NCBI RefSeq assembly: GCF_002899945.2
Contig: NZ_PPEG02000001.1
Span: forward strand, 496,001 to 560,000
Length of the DNA stretch: 64,000 nt
Direction: 5' to 3'
From: Chryseobacterium viscerum
GTDB lineage: Bacteria; Bacteroidota; Bacteroidia; Flavobacteriales; Weeksellaceae
Part shown: positions 26,685-33,129 of the stretch, in pieces
Numbering within the stretch: position 1 is the stretch's first letter
Layout of the letters: the number at the start of each line of letters is the position of its first letter
Translations under genes and position numbers: made by a program
The notes under the pieces: generated by a model
What the model was told of the DNA's origin: nothing
Databases searched by the model: none
The model's input: only the letters and a program-made list of their open reading frames with translations

Positions 26685-27554
26685 TTAAGAAACCAGAGCC
26701 ATTAACGCCTCGTAGTAATTTTCCAATAAACGGTGATCTCCATTCAGAAATAAATACGGCTCTATCAACTCCAATTCCATTAATTGAAATGAATTATTGA
26801 TCACAACGCCATCTACTCTTGCATACAGGGTCGCTTGTGGCAGGCTTTTCAAATAGGAACCAGCTTGTTCTATGTGTAAGGGATCCGGAACAGGATAACT
26901 GATACTTCCTCCATGATAATGCTGCACTCTGAAATCTCCTTTTTTAGGCATTTTTAATGAACAATGGCTATATTTTCCATTAAAAAACAGGAAAGACCAT
27001 TCTCCGTTTTTGATCTCATCTACAAATTGCTGTACCATATAATCCTGCTCTTTCAAAAGGGTTTCAATTTCTATAGAACGTTCATTGAAATTATCTTTGC
27101 TTACCGTGATTGTATTTTGTGCTCCTGCACTTACGCAGGGTTTTACAACCAGCTTATCCGTATTGAAATATGCAAAGAAACGGTTGTCAAATCCGGACCC
27201 TTTTTCAATATATTCAGCAGGGATAACAGGAAGTTGTTTTTCTGCAAGATCTTTCAGATAATGTTTATCACTGTTCCATTGAATGATCTCAACAGGGTTT
27301 AACACTTTTACCCCTAATTTTTCAAGGTTGTCCAGCCAGTTCAGGAATTCATGTAAGTGATTGTGATAATCCCAGGGAGATTTGATGACAACGACATCTA
27401 AACTGCTCCAATCAACATTTTTATCATTCCAGATGGTGGGAACAACATCTAAGCCTTTATGTATTAAAAAATTAATCAGTTCTGTATCTTCATCATTGGC
27501 CACTCCCTGCGAGAGTCTTTCTTCTTTTTTATAGCCCACTATTGTGATTTTCAT
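26685..27554 (-). CDS. ATP-grasp domain protein (RimK/glutathione synthetase-like)
   Basis: This 289-residue protein has a pre-ATP-grasp part (1-95, with KSPWDYHNHLHEFLNW) followed by an ATP-grasp fold: KLVVKPCVSAGAQNTITVS (nucleotide-binding Lys), QQFVDEIKNGEWSFLFFNGK, and the metal-site end VDGVVINNSFQLMELELIEPYLFL. Related proteins act as carboxylate-amine ligases, including DcsG-like enzymes. The substrate cannot be predicted. It is monocistronic and divergent from the sensor operon. Confidence 0.85.
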   Translation of the reverse strand: MKITIVGYKKEERLSQGVANDEDTELINFLIHKGLDVVPTIWNDKNVDWSSLDVVVIKSPWDYHNHLHEFLNWLDNLEKLGVKVLNPVEIIQWNSDKHYLKDLAEKQLPVIPAEYIEKGSGFDNRFFAYFNTDKLVVKPCVSAGAQNTITVSKDNFNERSIEIETLLKEQDYMVQQFVDEIKNGEWSFLFFNGKYSHCSLKMPKKGDFRVQHYHGGSISYPVPDPLHIEQAGSYLKSLPQATLYARVDGVVINNSFQLMELELIEPYLFLNGDHRLLENYYEALMALVS

Positions 27555-27768
27555 GCTTCTGTTTTTGAGTTTTATTTCAACCTCAATTTCGGGAAACCTT
27601 AAGAATAAACTCAGACACAGATTTTTCTATTTTGAGGGGTACAATTGGGATTTTTCTGATAAGGAAAACAAATTGACGATTCATATCCCTCTGAATATCA
27701 AAAAGTCGTAAATTTATTAAAGGATAAAAAACAGTGTTTTCCCTCTTTTCTATAGTTATGCCGTTCGC

Positions 27769-27776
27769 TAATTTTG
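27769..27776 (+). promoter_or_regulatory. Promoter -7 element of the sensor operon
   Basis: TAATTTTG (27769-27776) matches TAnnTTTG, 25 bp before the start of the lipoprotein gene. Upstream TTTC (27747-27750) at 18-bp spacing is a weak -33 element. Confidence 0.45.
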
Positions 27777-27801
27777 TTCAATAAAATTAAAAACCATAAA
27801 A

Positions 27802-28365
27802 ATGAAAACTTCCTTTTTTACTAAAATCTTAAGCCCGCTTTGTGCAGCATTTGTTATCGCTTTTTGTTTACTAAGCTGTACCCGCTGCTCCGAACCTCCT
27901 AAAGAACCCGTTAGTAACAGTTATAAAAAGAAACTGATCAGCTATCGTGAAGGCCGGGTTCTTTTTGATGAATACACGAGAACCAATCATGAAGCTCTCA
28001 CCAAATACAGGAATGGTGAGCCCGATTCCCGATGGTATTGGTTTTCGCTGGAAGATATGGAAGGCTATATTAAATACGTAAAAGAAAATGCCAAGAAACA
28101 AAATTTAAAAAATCCGGGAATCAGGATTTACATGGGAAAATATCCTTTGAATCATCCTAAAAACAGAATGGCAAAACCTGAATATGCAGGCTATCAAACC
28201 ATATTTTTGGCCCCTACTGCCCAAAAGAAAAAAAGAGACAATGCCATGTCGAGATCCGCAACATCCGCGACATCCGAGGAAAATACAGATGTACCTTCTA
28301 TAGAATCTATGAATATGACCAATCTGGCTCCGCCGCCAAAAACGTTGTCTGGAACAATGCCATAA
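27802..28365 (+). CDS. Lipoprotein of the four-gene sensor operon
   Basis: This 187-residue protein has a lipoprotein signal (lipobox ending AFCLLSC). A domain of about 110 residues has aromatic motifs RWYWFSLEDMEGYIKYVK and RIYMGKYP, then a Ser/Thr/Pro-rich tail (SATSATSEENTD). I do not recognise the family. The downstream membrane protein follows after 12 bp and then a histidine kinase, so it may be the extracytoplasmic input component. That is inference from gene order. Confidence 0.65.
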   Translation: MKTSFFTKILSPLCAAFVIAFCLLSCTRCSEPPKEPVSNSYKKKLISYREGRVLFDEYTRTNHEALTKYRNGEPDSRWYWFSLEDMEGYIKYVKENAKKQNLKNPGIRIYMGKYPLNHPKNRMAKPEYAGYQTIFLAPTAQKKKRDNAMSRSATSATSEENTDVPSIESMNMTNLAPPPKTLSGTMP

Positions 28366-28377
28366 AAAAATAAAACT

Positions 28378-29022
28378 ATGAACTGGAATATTGAAATAGG
28401 AAAACAGATATCTATGGTCATCTCTATTGTAGTCATAATTTTAATGATTATAAAATATAGAAAAACGGGAAAGGAAAATTTGTTTTTTATCATCGGATAT
28501 CTGTTGTTTTCCCTGATTGATATTTTCTGTTATTTCTACTTTGCGCTGAAGAGTCTGCCTACGGATATATTCTATGTCATTGGTTTTTTGATGGTCGTAT
28601 TTTTTTTATACTTACTGTATTATTATCATTTGTTGTATGTTCCGTTACTCAAAAAGATACAGATGCTTATTCTGGTGCTTTTTGTCCTCAATATTGCGGT
28701 AATGTTTTACACGGAAGATGATCTGCTTCATCATTTTTCTTTTAATATGCTGTATGTAGATATTCTGCTGCTGCTATTTTCAATTATTTTGTTCCTGTAT
28801 CAAACCTTTAATTCAGATAAAATACTAGAAATCAAAAATTACTTACCCTTCTGGATTTCAGTGGCTTTACTGATCTTTTTTATCGGAAGTATTCCCATTT
28901 TCTTTTTCAGGACTACGGTTTCGGAGAGTATTTATTTCTTCATTTTATTTATGTTGAATTTGATCAGCAACAGCATACTTATATTGGGTTTAATTTGGAA
29001 CAAACAAGACAGAAACAGATAA
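28378..29022 (+). CDS. Polytopic membrane protein, probable sensory component
   Basis: This 214-residue protein has about seven hydrophobic helices and short polar loops (MVISIVVIILMIIKY, NLFFIIGYLLFSLIDIF, VIGFLMVVFFLYLLYY, MLILVLFVLNIAVMFY, VDILLLLFSIILFLY, WISVALLIFFIGSIPIFFF, ILFMLNLISNSILILGL). The layout resembles 7TM sensor modules, but no family motif is recognisable. It lies 13 bp before the histidine kinase gene and could relay a signal to it. Confidence 0.65.
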   Translation: MNWNIEIGKQISMVISIVVIILMIIKYRKTGKENLFFIIGYLLFSLIDIFCYFYFALKSLPTDIFYVIGFLMVVFFLYLLYYYHLLYVPLLKKIQMLILVLFVLNIAVMFYTEDDLLHHFSFNMLYVDILLLLFSIILFLYQTFNSDKILEIKNYLPFWISVALLIFFIGSIPIFFFRTTVSESIYFFILFMLNLISNSILILGLIWNKQDRNR

Positions 29023-29035
29023 ATGCTTCTTAGAT

Positions 29036-29806
29036 ATGGAAGAGAATAACTTGGTCATCATCTTTACCATTACTTTATTCATCGTTGTTCTTACAATGAT
29101 CTTCATTTATGCTGTTTTTATCAAGAAAAAAACAACACTGCTGATAGAGCAAAAGGAAAAAGATCTGCGGTTTGAAAAAGAACTGGCCACTTCTCAGGTA
29201 GAAATGAAGGAACAGACCCTCAATTATATCGGGCAGGAATTGCATGATGATCTTGGGCAAAAACTTTCTGTGGTGAGGTTACGACAAAATCAACTGATTA
29301 CCAAGTTAAAAAACACGGAAAAAGAAGATCTGATGGAACTGAATGACCTTTTAGGCGAATGTATACAGGATATAAGAAACTTGTCTAAAACATTGATTAC
29401 CGAACAAATCATTCATTTCGGACTGGCAGAATCCATAGAAAGAGAGGTTCAAAGGATCAAAAAACTGAAATTATTAAAAATAGAATTCGTCACTCAGAAA
29501 CAGGATATTGATATTTCGCCGAAACATGGGCTGATCCTCTTCAGAATCATCCAGGAAAGTATCAATAACGTTTTGAAACATTCAAAAGCCAAAAATGTTT
29601 CTATACAAATGGAAGATGACTGTGAAAAATTACACATTAGTATCTCAGACAATGGAAAAGGCTTTGATACAAGCAACATTCAGGACGGTTCAGGATTGAA
29701 AAACATGAAATTGAGGGCCAAGCTTATTCATGCTGAACTGTCTATACAATCAGAACTGAACAAAGGAACACAAACTTTGATAACCTATCACAAAAATTTA
29801 TTATGA
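29036..29806 (+). CDS. NarL-class sensor histidine kinase
   Basis: This 256-residue protein has one N-terminal transmembrane helix (LVIIFTITLFIVVLTMIFIYAVF) and a coiled segment. A HisKA_3 box follows with phospho-His in YIGQELHDDLGQKLSVVRL. The HATPase domain has IIQESINNVLKHSKA and ISDNGKGFD. There is no extracellular sensing domain, so input probably comes from the co-encoded membrane protein or lipoprotein. The gene overlaps its response regulator by 4 bp. Confidence 0.9.
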   Translation: MEENNLVIIFTITLFIVVLTMIFIYAVFIKKKTTLLIEQKEKDLRFEKELATSQVEMKEQTLNYIGQELHDDLGQKLSVVRLRQNQLITKLKNTEKEDLMELNDLLGECIQDIRNLSKTLITEQIIHFGLAESIEREVQRIKKLKLLKIEFVTQKQDIDISPKHGLILFRIIQESINNVLKHSKAKNVSIQMEDDCEKLHISISDNGKGFDTSNIQDGSGLKNMKLRAKLIHAELSIQSELNKGTQTLITYHKNLL

Positions 29807-30447
29807 AAACCATTCCCATAGCCATCGTGGATGATCATACTTTAATTTCCAAAGCATTGGAAAATATGATCTCAGAAAATCCTCAATATAGGGTGATCAT
29901 GAATCATCCTAACGGAGAAGATTTTATTGCTGGCATAGAAAAAGCGTCCGAATTGCCGGATGTCGTGTTGATGGATGTCAACATGCCTTATAAAAACGGC
30001 ATAGAAACCACAGAATGGCTTAGTGAGCACTATCCTGACATCAAAGTGATTGCTTTGACAATGGATGATGATGAAAAAACATTGATTAAAATGCTAAAGG
30101 CAGGAGCTAAAGGATACTTACTCAAAGACATGCAGCCTTCTATCCTCTTTCAGGCAATCGACACTGTATTTGAAAAAGGGAGTTTTTATACTGATTTTGT
30201 GGCCCAGAAACTTCTGAAAGTAAAAACAGAAGAAATAAAAACCGCCTCTTTACTTTCGGAACTGAAAGACAGGGAGAAAGAGTTTATAAGATGGGCCTGC
30301 AGTGAACTTACTTATAAAGAAATAGCAGACAAGATGTGCCTCAGCCCCAAAACAATTGATGGCTACAGAGATTCCGTTTTTGTAAAACTGGATATAAAAA
30401 ACAGAGCCGGTCTGGTGCTATTTGCTTTGAAACACGATCTGTGTTGA
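29803..30447 (+). CDS. LuxR/NarL-family response regulator
   Basis: This 214-residue protein has a receiver domain (1-120) with IVDDHTLISKALE, phospho-Asp in VVLMDVNMPYKNG and Lys in GYLLKDM. A helix-turn-helix of the LuxR type follows at about 150-210 (LKDREKEFIRWACSELTYKEIADKMCLSPKTIDGYRDSVFVKL). It is the output of the preceding kinase. A strong terminator follows 70 bp downstream, so the protease genes beyond are separately transcribed. Confidence 0.93.
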   Translation: MKTIPIAIVDDHTLISKALENMISENPQYRVIMNHPNGEDFIAGIEKASELPDVVLMDVNMPYKNGIETTEWLSEHYPDIKVIALTMDDDEKTLIKMLKAGAKGYLLKDMQPSILFQAIDTVFEKGSFYTDFVAQKLLKVKTEEIKTASLLSELKDREKEFIRWACSELTYKEIADKMCLSPKTIDGYRDSVFVKLDIKNRAGLVLFALKHDLC

Positions 30448-30515
30448 TAGAATATTTCAATTTTCTGATCTTATTCTATCTCATAAAACAAACATCCTTA
30501 CATCTTACTTACCCA

Positions 30516-30546
30516 TCCGGCAGCTTTTCAAGCTGCCGGATTTTTT
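30516..30546 (+). terminator. Terminator of the sensor operon
   Basis: TCCGGCAGCTT (30516-30526) pairs with AAGCTGCCGGA (30530-30540), followed by six T residues. Confidence 0.88.
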
Positions 30547-30632
30547 ATGACGTAACACACTCATACAGAATCAAAAAAGGGGCTTTTACCTTTCTCAAAA
30601 TACGGTTTTATCCTCTGTTTTTGTTCTGTAGA

Positions 30633-30650
30633 ATGACGGAATTTTGTCAT
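30633..30650 (+). promoter_or_regulatory. Inverted repeat in the caspase-gene promoter region
   Basis: ATGAC (30633-30637) and GTCAT (30646-30650) flank GAATTTTG-like bases (30639-30646), one mismatch from a TAnnTTTG element. This could be a regulated promoter for the protease genes. The evidence is weak. Confidence 0.25.
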
Positions 30651-30672
30651 AGAAAAACAAAGGAGGCAGAAC

Positions 30673-30698
30673 CCGAAAAGCCGAAACAGAGTAGGGAT
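30673..30698 (+). repeat. Shared leader motif, copy 1 (before the caspase-like gene)
   Basis: CCGAAAAGCC (30673-30682), five bases, then AGAGTAGGGAT (30688-30698), ending about 20 bases before the start codon. The same composite motif precedes the trypsin-like gene at 31587-31613. Confidence 0.5.
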
Positions 30699-30716
30699 TA
30701 TTTTAAAACTAATACA

Positions 30717-31562
30717 ATGAAAAAAGCACTCATCGTAGGAATCAATGATTATGCACCTATCGGATATGGAGGACCAGATCTTAATGGCTGCGTAAATGAC
30801 GCGAGGGATATGGCCAACACATTGGTGATCTGTGGTTTTAGTCCAGCAAAGATTAAAATTCTGACCAATCAAAATGCCACAAGAGCGAATATATTAAACT
30901 ATCTGAAATCGATCATCAGTACCAGTGTAAAAGGAGATTCTCTTGTTTTTTATTATTCAGGACACGGAACCCGAGTGGCTAATATCGGGTCAGATCTGGA
31001 ACTGGATGGTCTGGATGAAGCTATTTGTCCGCACGACTATGCCAATAATGGGGTCATTCGTGATGATGATTTTAAAACCGTTCTCAGCAAGCTAAAACCT
31101 GGAGTGAATATGGAAGTCATCTTCGACTGCTGTTATTCCGGAACGGGAACCCGAAAAATGGATCTGGGACTGGAAGCAGACCTCCTTAATGAAACTGCCC
31201 GTTATATTCCGCCAATGCTTGAGGATGAATTTTATCTGACGTATGCCAGTGAAATGGAATCTTCCAAAAGTTCAAAAAAATCAACTGTTCTGACTAAAGC
31301 ATTGATCCCTGTTGCCGGAATGAATCACACGTTATGGGCTGCAGCGAAAGACAATCAGGTTTCTATGGAAGGAAATATCAGCGGTCAGATACGAGGGTAT
31401 TTCACGTATCACTTCTGCAAAATATTGCGTGCGACCAATGGAAATATCGTCCGAAAAATCCTGGATAAGCAGGTTGCTATCGCATTAGCAGCAATGGGAG
31501 CCGATCAGATCAACCAAACGGAAAGCATCACGGCAGAATTTTCACAAAAAATATTCACTTAA
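30717..31562 (+). CDS. Caspase-like cysteine protease (metacaspase-type, C14)
   Basis: 281 residues are counted from the ATG at 30717 (MKKALIVGINDY). The frame opens 92 codons earlier, but that part lies over the terminator region and lacks protein character. The p20-like core has the catalytic His83 in YYSGHGT and catalytic Cys139 in DCCYSGTG, with acidic residues before them (DLELDGLDEAICPHD). This is the arrangement of type I metacaspases, which cleave after Arg or Lys. It has no signal peptide and no fused sensor domain. A trypsin-like protease gene follows 74 bp downstream with the same leader motif. Its role could be regulated proteolysis in conflict or defence, by analogy to bacterial caspase systems. 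Confidence 0.88.
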   Translation: MKKALIVGINDYAPIGYGGPDLNGCVNDARDMANTLVICGFSPAKIKILTNQNATRANILNYLKSIISTSVKGDSLVFYYSGHGTRVANIGSDLELDGLDEAICPHDYANNGVIRDDDFKTVLSKLKPGVNMEVIFDCCYSGTGTRKMDLGLEADLLNETARYIPPMLEDEFYLTYASEMESSKSSKKSTVLTKALIPVAGMNHTLWAAAKDNQVSMEGNISGQIRGYFTYHFCKILRATNGNIVRKILDKQVAIALAAMGADQINQTESITAEFSQKIFT

Positions 31563-31586
31563 TCATAAAACCACTACCGGCGGAAT

Positions 31587-31613
31587 CCGAAAAGCCATCA
31601 AAAGAGTAGGAAT
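31587..31613 (+). repeat. Shared leader motif, copy 2 (before the trypsin-like gene)
   Basis: CCGAAAAGCC (31587-31596), six bases, then AGAGTAGGAAT (31603-31613), 23 bases before the start codon. It is nearly identical in sequence and position to 30673-30698. The bases just upstream also agree in part (GGAGGCAGAA versus GGCGGAAT). Confidence 0.5.
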
Positions 31614-31636
31614 ATACCAAATTAAAAATAATAATC

Positions 31637-32647
31637 ATGTCTAAAATCGAAAACAACAACCCAATGACAGCAGAAGAAGTTTTAAGACTTAGAGCTGTTA
31701 AAGCAAAACTAACTGAAAAACCGGCAGCAATTGAAAAATTATTCAGCCAGCTTCCTGCTATGGAAACCATTAACGGAAGAACTTTTCCTAAAGGGATGAA
31801 AACAATAGGAATGCCTATGGATGAAAAAACAGCAGAAAACAGATCTTTGGAAACTGACCATTTCTACCCTACCCATGCTGATTTTGAATACAGTCCCAAA
31901 CTGGAACCCAAAAGAGACCGTAAACCTAAATTTATTGACAGAGATTCTTTCCTGACTTCTGAAAATGCAAGAACTATTTTCGGTGCAGATCAAAGAAAAG
32001 TATATAATTCTACAGCCTATCCATGGAGATGTGTGGGCAGAGTAGAAAGTTCTTTAGGATCAGGAAGCGGCGTAATGATCGGACCCAGACACCTTCTTAC
32101 CTGCTCTCATATTGTAGACTGGCAGCCTAATAATACAACGGGATGGCTGAAATTCACACCTATGTATTACAACGGAAGCGCTCCTTATGGAACTGCCTGG
32201 GGTACATTAACGTATTACAAGTATAAAGTAGCAGGTCCTAGTATCGACTCTACAGAGATACAATATGATTATGTAGTAATTGTCTTAGATAGACCCATCG
32301 GAAACAGCACAGGCTGGCTAGGTTCAAAATCATATTCCGATTCTTGGGATGGAGGTGCTTACTGGACTCACGCAGGATATCCGGGAGACCTTACAGGAAC
32401 CCAAAGACCCACTTACCAAACAGGTATCGCGTTGGACGGAGACTTCTGGAGTGCAGATGACAACGAAAGCATGAGCCACAAAGCAGATATATGGCCTGGA
32501 CAAAGCGGCGGTCCTTTCTGGGGATATTGGGACGGTTCCCCATACGCTGTAGCCACTCAAAGTGCTCATAACCCAAGCGATAATTTTGCAAGCGGAGGCT
32601 CAGATTTGGTAAATCTGGTCATCAAAGCGAGAAATGAACATCCTTAA
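31637..32647 (+). CDS. Trypsin/V8-like serine protease with long propeptide
   Basis: This 336-residue protein has no signal peptide. The first 112 residues are charged and Met/Lys-rich, a propeptide-like segment. The protease domain starts near ENAR-TIFGADQRK (after Arg112). It has the catalytic triad His158 (LLTCSHIVDW), Asp211 (IQYDYVVIVL) and Ser290 (WPGQSGGPFW), as in S1/glutamyl endopeptidase families. The absence of a signal peptide suggests cytoplasmic action or unusual export. It is encoded directly after the caspase-like gene. Activation by cleavage after Arg112 is a hypothesis. Confidence 0.88.
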   Translation: MSKIENNNPMTAEEVLRLRAVKAKLTEKPAAIEKLFSQLPAMETINGRTFPKGMKTIGMPMDEKTAENRSLETDHFYPTHADFEYSPKLEPKRDRKPKFIDRDSFLTSENARTIFGADQRKVYNSTAYPWRCVGRVESSLGSGSGVMIGPRHLLTCSHIVDWQPNNTTGWLKFTPMYYNGSAPYGTAWGTLTYYKYKVAGPSIDSTEIQYDYVVIVLDRPIGNSTGWLGSKSYSDSWDGGAYWTHAGYPGDLTGTQRPTYQTGIALDGDFWSADDNESMSHKADIWPGQSGGPFWGYWDGSPYAVATQSAHNPSDNFASGGSDLVNLVIKARNEHP

Positions 32648-32665
32648 TTTATTTTTTAGTTTAAC

Positions 32666-32698
32666 AACCGCGCCCACCTTTAAAAGGCGGGCGCGGTT
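32666..32698. terminator. Bidirectional terminator between protease and toxin clusters
   Basis: AACCGCGCCC (32666-32675) pairs with GGGCGCGGTT (32689-32698), and CCTTT/AAAGG extends the stem after one mismatch. A T/A-rich tract on the left side supports termination of the minus-strand transcript. It separates two convergent gene sets. Confidence 0.75.
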
Positions 32699-32716
32699 TA
32701 TGTAAAGCAGTAAATA

Positions 32717-33127
32717 TTATGATTTCCTACCATAACTATGTCGGACAATCTTATAGTTTTCATCTACATAGTCTAAAATTTCCTGCTTTTCTTCATCAGT
32801 TAGAGAAGAGTTAAAATATATTTTATCATTTTTAAGCTCATAAAGTTCGGAAAGCTCAGGACAGTTTTCAAATAAGCCTTTATAATTTTCAATCATTGCA
32901 GAGATTGGTTGATAGTAATCTTTATTGTAGATATCTTCATTTGGACTATCTATTGATTTCTTTGACCATAGTATTACTTTCTTATGCCACTGCATTAATT
33001 TTGTTATAAGAGAAATCATCTTATTTATTCCTAGACTATTCTCTGCTTGTTTTAAAATGATAATCCTTAGAGGATGCTCACCATAAGAAGTCAGCTCATT
33101 TAATAATTTTTCTATAGCTATATTCAT
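32717..33127 (-). CDS. Probable immunity protein for the adjacent toxin
   Basis: This 136-residue, mostly helical cytoplasmic protein (MNIAIEKLLNELTSYGEHPL, ending NYKIVRHSYGRKS) is of no recognised family and has no signal peptide. It starts 2 bp after the stop of a gene ending in a metallopeptidase toxin-like domain. It shares the low GC content of that toxin tip. Small unrelated genes in this position downstream of polymorphic toxins are usually cognate immunity proteins. That is the inference here. Confidence 0.55.
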   Translation of the reverse strand: MNIAIEKLLNELTSYGEHPLRIIILKQAENSLGINKMISLITKLMQWHKKVILWSKKSIDSPNEDIYNKDYYQPISAMIENYKGLFENCPELSELYELKNDKIYFNSSLTDEEKQEILDYVDENYKIVRHSYGRKS

Positions 33128-33129
33128 AA

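Noticed and set aside
30441..30716. Long N-terminal extension of the caspase-like frame
   Set aside because: It runs across the terminator at 30516-30546 and the promoter region, and its residues lack protein character. The ATG at 30717 begins the conserved fold.
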